Made by a program: the position numbers and the translations under genes
Shown: piece after piece, positions 8,262 through 17,352 of the stretch
Numbering within the stretch: position 1 is the stretch's first letter
Layout of the letters: each line of letters opens with the position of its first letter
The notes under the pieces: generated by a model
Database searches by the model: none
What the model was told of the DNA's origin: nothing
The model's input: only the letters and a program-made list of their open reading frames with translations
Assembly (NCBI GenBank): GCA_023435225.1
Contig: JAEYRX010000071.1
Coordinates: forward strand, 1 to 64,000
From: Bacillota bacterium
GTDB taxonomy: Bacteria > Bacillota > UBA4882 > UBA8346
Reading direction: 5' to 3'
DNA length: 64,000 nucleotides

Positions 8262-11200
8262 ATGGCTAAGAAAGTTACCATTGACGGTAATACGGCTGCC
8301 TCTCATGTAGCGTATGCTTTTAGTGATGTTGCCGCCATCTACCCGATTACTCCGTCGTCCAGCATGGCTGAAGTGGTGGATGAATGGTCTGCTCGGGGCC
8401 GTAAGAATCTGTTTGGACAAACCGTACGGGTTTCCGAAATGCAATCCGAGGCTGGTGCAGCTGGAGCAGTGCATGGTTCGTTGGCTGCCGGTGCATTGAC
8501 TTCTACTTTCACTGCTTCTCAAGGTTTACTTTTAATGATCCCTAATATGTATAAAATCGCCGGAGAGTTGATACCTTGTGTTTTTCATGTTTCAGCACGG
8601 GCTATAGCATCCCACGCTCTGTCAATTTTTGGCGATCATTCCGATATCAATGCAACCCGGCAGACCGGGTTCGCACTTTTAGCTTCAGCTTCCGTTCAAG
8701 AGAATATGGATCTGGCTTTAGTGGCTCATCTCTCCACTTTGGAAAGTAAAGTGCCGTTCTTGCATTTTTTCGATGGTTTCCGGACTTCTAGTGAAGTTCA
8801 GAAAATTGAAGAAATTGATTATGAAGATATAGCCAAGTTGGTAAACTGGGATGACATCGCTGATTTCCGTCAGCGGGCCCTTAATCCGGAACATCCTCAT
8901 CAACGCGGTACCGCCCAAAATCCGGATGTCTTCTTCCAGAACCGGGAAGCATCAAATCCTTACTATCAAGCAGTTCCCGGCATTGTAGTCAAGATGATGG
9001 AGAAAGTAGGGAAATTAACCGGTCGGAATTATAAACCTTTTGATTATGTAGGCGCTCCTGATGCCGAAAGAGTTATTATATCGATGGGTTCCAGCTGTGA
9101 TACTATCGAAGAAACAGTCAATTATCTGAATAAAAAGGGCGAAAAGGTAGGCTTAATCAAGGTTCGACTTTATCGACCATTTTCAGCCGAGCATTTTTTG
9201 GCGGTTCTACCGAAGTCTGCGAAGAAAATCGCCGTACTTGACCGGACTAAAGAACCGGGTTCGCTGGGAGAACCTTTGTATGAAGATGTATGTACCGTTT
9301 TCATGGAGAAGAAAGAGACCCCGATAGTGGTTGGTGGCCGTTATGGTTTAGGTTCCAAAGAATTTACTCCGTCTATGGTCAAGGCTATTTATGATAACCT
9401 GGCTCAAGCTCAACCTAAAAATCATTTTACAATCGGTATCAATGATGATGTTACCCATACATCTTTGGATATCAAAGATTTTATCGACGTTGCTCCGGAA
9501 GGCGTTTACCGTTGTAAATTCTTTGGACTTGGTTCCGATGGTACCGTAGGCGCTAATAAAAACTCAATTAAAATTATCGGTGACAATACCGATATGTACG
9601 CTCAAGGATATTTCGTTTACGATTCCAAGAAATCAGGCGGTATCACCATCTCTCATTTGCGTTTCGGAAAAAGCCGGATTCAATCGCCGTATCTGATTGA
9701 CCAGGCTGAATTAATCGCTTGTCATAATCTTTCATATGTTACTCGTTACGACGTTTTGGAAGGTATTAAAGAAGGTGGTATATTCCTGTTGAATTCACCT
9801 TGGACCACCGCTGAGATGGAAGAAAAGCTGCCGGCAGCTATGAAACGAATTATCGCTAATAAGAAAGTTAAATTTTACAATATTGACGCTGTTAAGATCG
9901 CTGGTATAGTTGGCTTAGGTAACCGTATTAACGGTGTAATGCAAGCGGCTTTCTTTAAAATCGCCAATGTTATTCCGGTAGATAAAGCTCTTGATTATAT
10001 CAAGACCGCTATCAAAAAGACTTACGGTAAAAAAGGCGATAAAGTTGTCAATATGAATATTGCCGCTATTGATCGGGCTGTTGAGGCTTTAGAAGAAATT
10101 AAATACCCGGCATCCTGGGCTAATGCCACTACCGGCGCCGAATTGATAGAAGCAGTGGTTCCGGATTATATTAAGAATGTAGTTAAACCGATTCTTCGTC
10201 TTGATGGCGATAAACTTCCAGTCAGTGCCTTTACTCCGGATGGAACCGTTCCGGTAGGAACTACTAAGTACGAAAAGCGCGGAATCGCCATCAAAGTCCC
10301 GGTGTGGGCTCCGGAAACTTGTATTCAATGTAATCAGTGCGCTTTTGTCTGCCCTCATGCCGCTATTAAGCCTTATCTGATTAAATCAGATGAGGTAACC
10401 AAAGGACCGGAAGGGTTCAAGACTAAAGCTGCAACCGGTAAAGAATTTGGCGGATATGATTTCCGGATTCAAGTTTCTCCGCTTGATTGTACTGGCTGTG
10501 GAAACTGTGTTGATATCTGCCCGGCTAAAGAAAAACCAATGACAATGACCAATCTGGAAGAAGTAGCGGATAAAGAAGTTGAATACTACAATTTCTCAGA
10601 AGCTCAACCTATTCCGGATATCGATATTAATCCCGATACTCTAAAGGGAAGTCAGTTCCGGAAACCGTTATTCGAATTTTCAGGCGCTTGTGCAGGATGT
10701 GGCGAGACTCCTTACGTCAAATTGGTAACCCAATTATTCGGCGACCGGATGTTGGTTGCTAATGCTACCGGTTGTTCTTCAATTTACGGGGGAAGTTCAC
10801 CGACTAATCCTTATACCGTCAATGAAAAGGGCCATGGTCCGGCTTGGGCTAACTCACTATTCGAGGATAATGCGGAATTTGGCTATGGAATGAACTTGGC
10901 ATTAGTTCAACGGCGAAAGAAATTGGCCGACCTAATTCAACAAGTTGAACCTTCTGTTTCCGGTGAATTAAAAACCGCTTTCGGTGAGTGGCTCGAGGGA
11001 AAAGATGATTCCACCGCTTCACGTAAAGCAGGCGATAAGATCAAGGCAGTGATTGACCAGGAAGCCGCTAAGGCCAGTGGAGAAGCCAAAGAATTATTGA
11101 GCCAGATTGCAGCAATGAAAGATATCTATACTAAGAAATCCATCTGGATCTTCGGTGGCGACGGTTGGGCCTACGATATCGGTTACGGTGGGTTAGACCA

Positions 11201-11780
11201 TGTGCTGGCCTCCGGCGAAGATGTCAACGTCCTAGTTTTAGATACCGAAGTATATTCCAATACCGGCGGTCAATCATCCAAGTCAACACCGACCGGGGCA
11301 ATCGCTAAGTTTGCCGCTGCCGGAAAGAATATTAAGAAAAAAGACCTCGGTATGATGGCCATGGCTTATGGTTATGTATACGTAGCTTCCGTTTCAATGG
11401 GAGCTAATAAGAATCAGGTTCTGAAAGCAATCTTGGAAGCAGAAAGATATAAAGGGCCTTCCTTGGTTATTGCTTATGCTCCGTGTATCAATCATGGTAT
11501 CGATATGGGCAAGAGCCAGGAGGAAGGAAAACGGGCGGTTGAAGCCGGTTACTGGCCGTTATACCGTTACAATCCCAATTTAACTCTGGAAAATAAGAAT
11601 CCGTTTACCTTGGATTCCAAGGAGCCGACCGGCAGCTTCCGTGAGTTCTTAATGGGTGAAGTCCGCTATGCTACCTTGAAAAAACAATTCCCGGAAGTGG
11701 CTGATGCTCTCTATGAACAAGCTGAGAAAGATGCCAAATCCCGGTATGATATGTATAAACGGCTGGCGGCAAATGAGTGA
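8262..11780 (+). CDS. nifJ: pyruvate:ferredoxin (flavodoxin) oxidoreductase, single-chain
   Basis: Start ATG 8262 after AAGGAGGA. The 1172 residues carry the full domain order: pyrimidine-binding domain ('YPITPSSSMAE'), transketolase C-like domain, gamma domain, a two-cluster ferredoxin domain with CIQCNQCAFVCP from residue 687 and CTGCGNCVDICP from 743, the proximal cluster CAGCGET at 810, and the TPP domain ('GGDGWAYDIGYGG' near 965, 'NTGGQSSKST'). It oxidises pyruvate to acetyl-CoA and CO2 with reduction of ferredoxin in anaerobes. It has its own promoter and a strong terminator after it. The codon choice is richer in G/C third positions than its neighbours, as expected for a highly expressed gene. 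Confidence 0.98.
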   Translation: MAKKVTIDGNTAASHVAYAFSDVAAIYPITPSSSMAEVVDEWSARGRKNLFGQTVRVSEMQSEAGAAGAVHGSLAAGALTSTFTASQGLLLMIPNMYKIAGELIPCVFHVSARAIASHALSIFGDHSDINATRQTGFALLASASVQENMDLALVAHLSTLESKVPFLHFFDGFRTSSEVQKIEEIDYEDIAKLVNWDDIADFRQRALNPEHPHQRGTAQNPDVFFQNREASNPYYQAVPGIVVKMMEKVGKLTGRNYKPFDYVGAPDAERVIISMGSSCDTIEETVNYLNKKGEKVGLIKVRLYRPFSAEHFLAVLPKSAKKIAVLDRTKEPGSLGEPLYEDVCTVFMEKKETPIVVGGRYGLGSKEFTPSMVKAIYDNLAQAQPKNHFTIGINDDVTHTSLDIKDFIDVAPEGVYRCKFFGLGSDGTVGANKNSIKIIGDNTDMYAQGYFVYDSKKSGGITISHLRFGKSRIQSPYLIDQAELIACHNLSYVTRYDVLEGIKEGGIFLLNSPWTTAEMEEKLPAAMKRIIANKKVKFYNIDAVKIAGIVGLGNRINGVMQAAFFKIANVIPVDKALDYIKTAIKKTYGKKGDKVVNMNIAAIDRAVEALEEIKYPASWANATTGAELIEAVVPDYIKNVVKPILRLDGDKLPVSAFTPDGTVPVGTTKYEKRGIAIKVPVWAPETCIQCNQCAFVCPHAAIKPYLIKSDEVTKGPEGFKTKAATGKEFGGYDFRIQVSPLDCTGCGNCVDICPAKEKPMTMTNLEEVADKEVEYYNFSEAQPIPDIDINPDTLKGSQFRKPLFEFSGACAGCGETPYVKLVTQLFGDRMLVANATGCSSIYGGSSPTNPYTVNEKGHGPAWANSLFEDNAEFGYGMNLALVQRRKKLADLIQQVEPSVSGELKTAFGEWLEGKDDSTASRKAGDKIKAVIDQEAAKASGEAKELLSQIAAMKDIYTKKSIWIFGGDGWAYDIGYGGLDHVLASGEDVNVLVLDTEVYSNTGGQSSKSTPTGAIAKFAAAGKNIKKKDLGMMAMAYGYVYVASVSMGANKNQVLKAILEAERYKGPSLVIAYAPCINHGIDMGKSQEEGKRAVEAGYWPLYRYNPNLTLENKNPFTLDSKEPTGSFREFLMGEVRYATLKKQFPEVADALYEQAEKDAKSRYDMYKRLAANE

Positions 11781-11841
11781 AAAATCAATTGACAATTGAC
11801 AATTGAGAAATTAAAAACAAACAGCTTTAATATTGATCAAT

Positions 11842-11884
11842 AGGATAGAGGGTATCAAATAATACTATCTATCCTTTTTTTTTT
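11842..11884 (+). terminator. strong intrinsic terminator after the PFOR gene
   Basis: A long stem (GGATAGA and GGTAT paired with ATAC and TCTATCC) followed by ten T residues. Confidence 0.88.
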
Positions 11885-11886
11885 AA

Positions 11887-12099
11887 TTATTTTTTTTGGT
11901 CAAGTTTTTCCCGAATTAATTTATCGTACTCATTCATTAACCGGTCCACTTCTTCGGCTGCAGTTAAAACTTCATGGTCGGTTTTATTTTTTAATTCCCA
12001 GAGTTTGGTTAATCTGGTCCGGGCTTTTTGGATTTTACTTTTAATGTTCTCAAGATCTTTTGAGATGGCGCTTCCTCCCTTAAAACTTTGAATAATCAT
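11887..12099 (-). CDS. Spo0E-like aspartyl-phosphate phosphatase
   Basis: A small helical protein with the family pattern: a first helix 'LENIKSKIQKARTRLTKLW' and a second 'VLTAAEEVDRLMNEYDKL', matching the SxELDxLIxxY signature with Ala in place of the usual Ser. These proteins dephosphorylate Spo0A~P and delay sporulation. The ATG at 12099 has no ribosome site, but GGGAGG at 12079-12074 sits 7 bases before an in-frame ATC (12066-12064), which would give a 59-residue protein starting where family members normally start. The ATG coordinate is given as the cautious choice. Confidence 0.72.
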   Translation of the reverse strand: MIIQSFKGGSAISKDLENIKSKIQKARTRLTKLWELKNKTDHEVLTAAEEVDRLMNEYDKLIREKLDQKK

Positions 12100-12261
12100 T
12101 ATATATAGTATAGTTTTATAGAAAATTCTTTATTCAGATATATGATAGAATTACAAATAAACCTGGTCATGCTTGACATTCCACTGGTTTAATTTTATTA
12201 CATTGAGACAAGATAAAATATTCTCGGCTACTCAACGTCGCTGTGTATGAAAATGTTTTAT

Positions 12262-13635
12262 TCAAATAATTTGATTCCTAAATTGTACATCTTCATACGG
12301 AGGCTTATTTAAAAGCGCTTTAGCCATTTGGCCTATGATTGACACCCCTTCATGGATCTGCTCCATATTTGCTCTGCAAAGACTTAATCTGATTATATTA
12401 TCCTTCTGAAACTCCGGTAAAAACATATTTTCAATATCCGCTACCCGGACATCTCTGTTTTGAAGGCTATTTACCAGGTAATTAGCTTTGAAAGGCAATT
12501 CGAAACAGGTTAAAAAACCGGTTTCCGGTATGGAAGCAATTACTTCCGCCGGCAGGTAAGTCTGACAGGCTCTTTTAAGCTGATTCATTTTATCCCGGTA
12601 TAATTTCTTAACTTTTCTTAAATGAGTACTAAACATTCCATTATTTATATATATTTCCAAAGCTCCTTGTGAAATAATGGAAGTACTTAAGTCAGTACAG
12701 TGTTTATACTCCCGAAAGCTATTAACCAATAACTTCGGTAAGACTGCGATACCTAACCGCAGGCCCGGCATAACAGTTTTGGAAAAGCTCCGCACATAAA
12801 CAACTCTGCCGGTAGTATCAAAAGCATAAATAGGGTCGGACTTCGAATCTACTTCCAGATCAGCCAGGTAGTCATCTTCCACAATATAAACATTGTATTT
12901 TTGGGCTAGGTTTAATATCTCTTTTTTCTGACCATTGGTGTAAGATGTTCCGAGTGGATTGTGAAATCGTGGAATCGTATAGAAAAATTTAATATTACCG
13001 CTCCGGAAATGACGCTCCAGTTCTTCCAGATTAATTCCTTCCGTAGTTCTCTCAATTCCCAGGATAGTTACAGTTGAAAGCTTACAACATTGTATAAACC
13101 CAAAATAGGTTGGTTGTTCGACTAAAACATTATTGTTGCCGTTAGGGAAGGGTATATTAGCTAAAATATGAAGAGCTTGTTGCGAACCAGCTGTTACAAA
13201 AATATTTTCAACCGGAGTAAAAATCTGATAATTCTGAAGAAACTCAGCCAAAATTCGGCATAATGACGGCAAACCCGGAGCATGTAAATATGAGAAAAGA
13301 CTTTCCTTGTATGTTTCGATTGCCTGGCTGAAACAGTGTTGAAAATCCGTATATGGTAAAACGGTTGAATCGGGAGCTACCGTTAAAAAGTCAATCTGAT
13401 TTTTAACTGGATTGACCGGAGCTTTTTTATCAACTATATAATAACCGCTTTTAGGGACGGCATATATTATATGCTTTTGTTCGAGTTCATTATAAGCTCT
13501 TATGGCGGTAGCTTTGTTACATTGGCAAAGAGTCGCCATTTCTCTGATTGAAGGTAATTTGGCGCCGGGTTTTAGATTACCGGCGTCAAATTCATTTTGA
13601 AGATAGCGGGTTATTTTTTGATATTTATTGTCCAT
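12262..13635 (-). CDS. MocR/GntR-type regulator with aminotransferase domain
   Basis: 457 residues: GntR winged helix at about 1-70 ('LPSIREMATLCQCNKATAIRAYNEL'), then a fold type I aminotransferase-like domain with HNPLGT (225-230), EDDYLADL (253-260) and the PLP lysine Lys286 in RSFSKTVMPGLRLG. MocR proteins use PLP or an amino-compound adduct as effector. It is divergent from three acetyltransferase genes, with overlapping promoters and palindromic sites between. PdxR, the pdxST activator, is of this family, but no similar palindrome is seen upstream of pdxS here. Start ATG 13635 follows AAAGGAG. Confidence 0.92.
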   Translation of the reverse strand: MDNKYQKITRYLQNEFDAGNLKPGAKLPSIREMATLCQCNKATAIRAYNELEQKHIIYAVPKSGYYIVDKKAPVNPVKNQIDFLTVAPDSTVLPYTDFQHCFSQAIETYKESLFSYLHAPGLPSLCRILAEFLQNYQIFTPVENIFVTAGSQQALHILANIPFPNGNNNVLVEQPTYFGFIQCCKLSTVTILGIERTTEGINLEELERHFRSGNIKFFYTIPRFHNPLGTSYTNGQKKEILNLAQKYNVYIVEDDYLADLEVDSKSDPIYAFDTTGRVVYVRSFSKTVMPGLRLGIAVLPKLLVNSFREYKHCTDLSTSIISQGALEIYINNGMFSTHLRKVKKLYRDKMNQLKRACQTYLPAEVIASIPETGFLTCFELPFKANYLVNSLQNRDVRVADIENMFLPEFQKDNIIRLSLCRANMEQIHEGVSIIGQMAKALLNKPPYEDVQFRNQII

Positions 13636-13656
13636 CTTTACTCCTTTGCATAAATT

Positions 13657-13670
13657 CTGTACCGGTACAG
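13657..13670. promoter_or_regulatory. perfect 14-bp palindrome, probable MocR operator
   Basis: CTGTACCGGTACAG, 22 bp upstream of the MocR start codon. A degenerate relative, TGTACTAGTATA, is at 13720-13731 on the other side of the shared promoter. Confidence 0.6.
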
Positions 13671-13686
13671 GATGACAAAAAAACGA

Positions 13687-13731
13687 TTGTCAAGCGAAAA
13701 ATAATTTAATATATTAGATTGTACTAGTATA
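13687..13731 (+). promoter_or_regulatory. overlapping divergent promoters and second operator-like site
   Basis: For the acetyltransferase genes: TTGTCA (13687-13692), 17 bp, TATATT (13710-13715). The same heptamer read on the minus strand gives TTGACA (13693-13688) as the -35 of the MocR gene. TGTACTAGTATA (13720-13731) lies at the predicted transcription start. Binding at both palindromes would let one regulator control both directions. Confidence 0.55.
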
Positions 13732-13872
13732 GATTGAAAAAAACAAATTAATTTTTAAGTTTTGAAAGTAGAATGAATTTAATTGGAGATTAGAATACGA
13801 AACTTAACGAGGTGGAAGCAGATTAGTTTAATTGAATACTAAGTTTGCATATAAAAACAGGAGGATTTAAAA

Positions 13873-14310
13873 ATGGAGTGTATCTTTGACGAATATAAAA
13901 TCAGTGATGATAAGTCCTTGCTATCAATCGACCGTATCTGTGAGTTTCTAGCCAGGAGTTATTGGGCGAAGGAACGGAGTAGTGAAACTATTGAGATGAC
14001 TATTAAAAATTCAATATGTTACGGTATTTACCGAAATGGAGAACAAATTGGTTTTGCCCGCGCGGTAACTGACCGGGCAACTATGTATTGGCTGGCGGAT
14101 GTTTTCATCGATGAAAAATACAGGGGGCAAGGGCTGGGGAAGAAGTTAATTCAATGTATTGTTGAGTCCGAAGAATTAAAGAAATTAGTCGGTATTTTAG
14201 GGACTAATGATGCGCATGGTTTATATGAACAGTATGGATTTACTAAAGATCCGGATCGATTTATGAGAAGGATACCTGATAAAGAACGAAAAATAATAAA
14301 AAAGGAATGA
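13873..14310 (+). CDS. GNAT-family N-acetyltransferase
   Basis: 145 residues with the acetyl-CoA binding motif 'VFIDEKYRGQGLGKKLI' and the later 'LYEQYGF' strand-helix. First of three consecutive GNAT genes divergent from the MocR regulator; 4 bp separate it from the next. Substrate unknown. Good ribosome site (AGGAGG) before ATG 13873. Confidence 0.9.
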   Translation: MECIFDEYKISDDKSLLSIDRICEFLARSYWAKERSSETIEMTIKNSICYGIYRNGEQIGFARAVTDRATMYWLADVFIDEKYRGQGLGKKLIQCIVESEELKKLVGILGTNDAHGLYEQYGFTKDPDRFMRRIPDKERKIIKKE

Positions 14311-14314
14311 TTTT

Positions 14315-14776
14315 ATGAGTATCAGAGAATTAATAAAAGAAGATATTCCTAAACTGGTTGAGATGGCTTTTTTATATAAACAAAGTCAGAATCCTAATTT
14401 TGAAGAATCCCGAAAACAAGTAATTGCTGAGACTTTTCAAGGCGTTTTCAGTCAGCCGAATACCAAAGCATTAATTTGTCTGAATCCCCAGGGTTTAATT
14501 ACGGGTTATATATTATTCCATTTACTGTATTGTCCAATAATTGGGGGGAAGGAAATCTATGTTTCCGATTTATTTATCAATGAAAACGAGAGAGGAAAGG
14601 GTATCGGAAGCAGCTTAATTGCTAAGGCGGAGCATTTTGCAAGGGAAAACCAATGTGTAAGATTAATGCTTAATAACTTAAAAGAATCGGAAGGGTATAG
14701 ACGAGATTTCTATAAAAAACAAGGGTTTACAGAGAGAACTGCTATTGCCAATTATGTTAAGTTATTAAAAGAGTGA
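14315..14776 (+). CDS. GNAT-family N-acetyltransferase
   Basis: 153 residues with 'VSDLFINENERGKGIGSSLI' as the acetyl-CoA loop and 'YRRDFYKKQGF' near the C-terminus. Second gene of the acetyltransferase operon. It has little sequence likeness to its neighbours beyond the fold, so this is not a simple tandem duplication. Confidence 0.9.
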   Translation: MSIRELIKEDIPKLVEMAFLYKQSQNPNFEESRKQVIAETFQGVFSQPNTKALICLNPQGLITGYILFHLLYCPIIGGKEIYVSDLFINENERGKGIGSSLIAKAEHFARENQCVRLMLNNLKESEGYRRDFYKKQGFTERTAIANYVKLLKE

Positions 14777-14792
14777 TTAGGGAGGTTTTCTT

Positions 14793-15698
14793 TTGGGAGT
14801 TGTATTTCGACCAATTTTACCGTCGGATTATGAAATAGTTCGGCGATTGGATAATCTTAGCTTTAAAAAAGGCGAATGCTACCGGTCTGTTGAAAATGTT
14901 ACTAATCTAGCAATGGCTAATCCTGATGGTTGCTTCCTTGCTATTAATAATTGCCGACCGGTTGGTTTTATTTTCTGTCGAACATTTGGAGCGATCGGCT
15001 ATATGGGACCGCTGGGAGTTGAACCGGAAGAGCAGAATAAAGGATACGGAAAGCAACTTGTCCAAAAAGGGCTCGAATACTTAACCGCCCGAAAATGTCA
15101 GGTTATTGGCTTGGAAACAATGCCAGAGTGGGGTAAAAATATCGGCCTTTATCACAAATTAGGGTTTAGAGCTACATTACCATCGAGGGTAATGGAAAAG
15201 TTAATGCCGGGTTGTACAGTTGATAAAATTCCATCATCATTAAGGTTTGGGAATGATTTTTCACCGGATGTATTCAGCGGAATTATAGCTGAGATTAAAG
15301 AATGGACTGATTTAATCTATCCTGGGCTTGACTTTTCAAAGGATCTTCAATGTTTTCTCCAATCATATCCTGAGCGGATCTTGTTTAGGGTTTATAAAGG
15401 AAAAATAACGGGCTTCATTGCTTTTGCTCCGGATTTTAATCGATATGGCTGGGGAGCAATAAAACCTTCTGCTAATGATGATGTGCATTTAGGAGAACTC
15501 TTATCAGGAGTGGAAAATGCTAATTGGGGAGAGAAGATAATGTTCCGCTTTCATACCCGTTTTAACCGGATAACCGATATTTTATTCCGATATAAGTATA
15601 ATCTAAGTAGTGATATGACTTGTATGTTATTAACCGGGAAAACCGGTGAGTTTGAAAACCATAGCAAAAGCCTTCATCTTCGTCCTTGGGTTGGTTAG
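14793..15698 (+). CDS. two-domain GNAT acetyltransferase
   Basis: Start TTG 14793, after GGGAGG. 301 residues: an N-terminal GNAT domain ('PLGVEPEEQNKGYGKQLVQKGL', about 75-95) and a C-terminal half that looks like a second, degenerate GNAT-like domain ('LFRVYKGKITGFIAFAPD'). Last gene of the operon. Converges with the DUF2752 gene, 2 bp away. Confidence 0.88.
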   Translation: MGVVFRPILPSDYEIVRRLDNLSFKKGECYRSVENVTNLAMANPDGCFLAINNCRPVGFIFCRTFGAIGYMGPLGVEPEEQNKGYGKQLVQKGLEYLTARKCQVIGLETMPEWGKNIGLYHKLGFRATLPSRVMEKLMPGCTVDKIPSSLRFGNDFSPDVFSGIIAEIKEWTDLIYPGLDFSKDLQCFLQSYPERILFRVYKGKITGFIAFAPDFNRYGWGAIKPSANDDVHLGELLSGVENANWGEKIMFRFHTRFNRITDILFRYKYNLSSDMTCMLLTGKTGEFENHSKSLHLRPWVG

Positions 15699-15700
15699 AA

Positions 15701-16156
15701 TTAGAACATAATATTAAAACCCCAAGATATTAGCTTTAATCCCCAGATTATTATAATTAAAATCAATAATTCCAAGCCGGTAAATGAAACTAATAGCTTT
15801 ATAACCTGGTGTTTTATTAATGATTTAATTAAGATAACCGCGAAGGCAATAAAAATAAAATATAAAAGCGGTCCAACTGGATTGGCGATAAAAGATCGGA
15901 TAATCTGTCCATGCGTCAATAAAGTCAAACTGGTAGTAGCGCCGCAAAGTGGGCAAGGGATTCCGGTAATATGGTAAAAGGGACAGGGCGGCAATAATAA
16001 TTGTCGATGAGTCTCACTCAAAGCAGGACTTGGATTTAAAAAAAACGGAACTATAATAGGAACAGCCAGCAGACAGATTAAAAGAAACTGACTGATAATA
16101 TTCCCCGGATTTTTAGATGCTTCGTAATGGATTTCGATTCGGGATTTTAAACTCAT
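15701..16156 (-). CDS. DUF2752 membrane protein
   Basis: 151 residues with three hydrophobic stretches (about 23-43, 88-110, 124-145) and the hallmark CPFYHITGIPCPLCGATTS, a Cys-rich motif before the second membrane segment. The family has no known function. Single gene with a TGAGGT ribosome site before ATG 16156. Confidence 0.85.
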   Translation of the reverse strand: MSLKSRIEIHYEASKNPGNIISQFLLICLLAVPIIVPFFLNPSPALSETHRQLLLPPCPFYHITGIPCPLCGATTSLTLLTHGQIIRSFIANPVGPLLYFIFIAFAVILIKSLIKHQVIKLLVSFTGLELLILIIIIWGLKLISWGFNIMF

Positions 16157-16401
16157 AGCTTACCTCAATTAAACTTCATCTTTCTTCATTATATCATTAA
16201 AAATAAAAGCTGAAAATTAGACACTAATTATATGATATGGCCCACTAAATCCAGGAGATAGTCTAAAATCAAATCATCCCGGCAAAATGTTGATGTATTT
16301 GTTACTTTATCTAGCCTAAGAAAAGAAGCTGACTTGATTTAGCAGGAAAAATTTGAAAATGAATCGAATAATTGTATTATTACATTTTGGGGTGAAATTA
16401 C

Positions 16402-17340
16402 TTGTCGGCATTGAATGAATATTTGGATAATATCTCAACGGAATATCAACAATTTCATATAACCGACTCCCAAACACAAGCAATGATGGACTCGCTTCGG
16501 AACAGTGTTGATCATATTCATTATGGCCATGATTTGGACAGCTTGTTGGAAGCTTATGAAATAGAAGGAGTACCGGGCGTTACTGAATGGTTTGGGCATA
16601 TGGCTCAGGATTTCGCTTCTCCGGGCGGTATACCCCTTCCGTTTGCCGATGTAATCCATCAACTTACCGGTATGTCAGCCGAACAAGCGGTAGATTGGTT
16701 AACGGCCAATTTAACCGATGCTGTTGAAATGGGAGCCGAAGCGACTATTATGTCGTTCTTTCGTCAAAATCCAAAAGCTTACTCAATTTGTTTGGGATTA
16801 GGCATAGTTTTTGGTTTATATAGCAATAATTCAATGTTAGTCGCTATGAATGGATTACTGTATTTCTGTAAATTACGAAAAGAAGGACGGTTGGAAAGCG
16901 GCTTATGGAATAATGCCGATCGTTTTATCAGAACATCTTTTGCAATGGTGGACCGGGTTTGTACTTATACGTTTATTGCCAATACGGCCCTGGAATTAGT
17001 CGGAAATAATTTGCCCCATCTAACAGGTCAATTTGTAGATATGATGGGATTGGGTGGTAAGGTGGTAAAAGCGGCTAAATTATCGGCCGCTGCAGCCGGG
17101 GCTGCCGATATGATGGCCGGTGTCGCCAATTTTGGAATGTCGCTTTTAGTTAGTAAAGCAGTTGGTAAGTTAGTCGAAAAGGCAAATGAAGCAATTAAAG
17201 AAGAATTGGCTAAAGTAGAACCTATTGTGGAAATAAAACGTCAATTTATCGAATTATTACGAAAACAGGCTCCTCCTGAAACTTTAGCGCCTTTAATAGA
17301 AATGATGGAGGAGAATGGGGTCTATAAATCGATGATTTAG
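16402..17340 (+). CDS. unrecognised protein with glycine/alanine-rich hydrophobic segments
   Basis: Not recognised. Start TTG 16402, after GGGGTGA. 312 residues: a polar N-terminal third, a hydrophobic stretch near 128-150 ('AYSICLGLGIVFGLYS'), another alanine-rich stretch around 222-255, and a charged helical C-terminus. It may be a membrane-associated or amphipathic protein. It is followed 12 bp later by a coiled-coil tail-anchored protein, and the two probably form one unit. Confidence 0.75.
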   Translation: MSALNEYLDNISTEYQQFHITDSQTQAMMDSLRNSVDHIHYGHDLDSLLEAYEIEGVPGVTEWFGHMAQDFASPGGIPLPFADVIHQLTGMSAEQAVDWLTANLTDAVEMGAEATIMSFFRQNPKAYSICLGLGIVFGLYSNNSMLVAMNGLLYFCKLRKEGRLESGLWNNADRFIRTSFAMVDRVCTYTFIANTALELVGNNLPHLTGQFVDMMGLGGKVVKAAKLSAAAAGAADMMAGVANFGMSLLVSKAVGKLVEKANEAIKEELAKVEPIVEIKRQFIELLRKQAPPETLAPLIEMMEENGVYKSMI

Positions 17341-17352
17341 GAGTGAAACTAA

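Noticed and set aside
12262..13635. The MocR gene as PdxR, activator of pdxST
   Set aside because: It is 4.3 kb away, is divergent from acetyltransferase genes, and no copy of its likely operator lies before pdxS; kept as a general MocR regulator.
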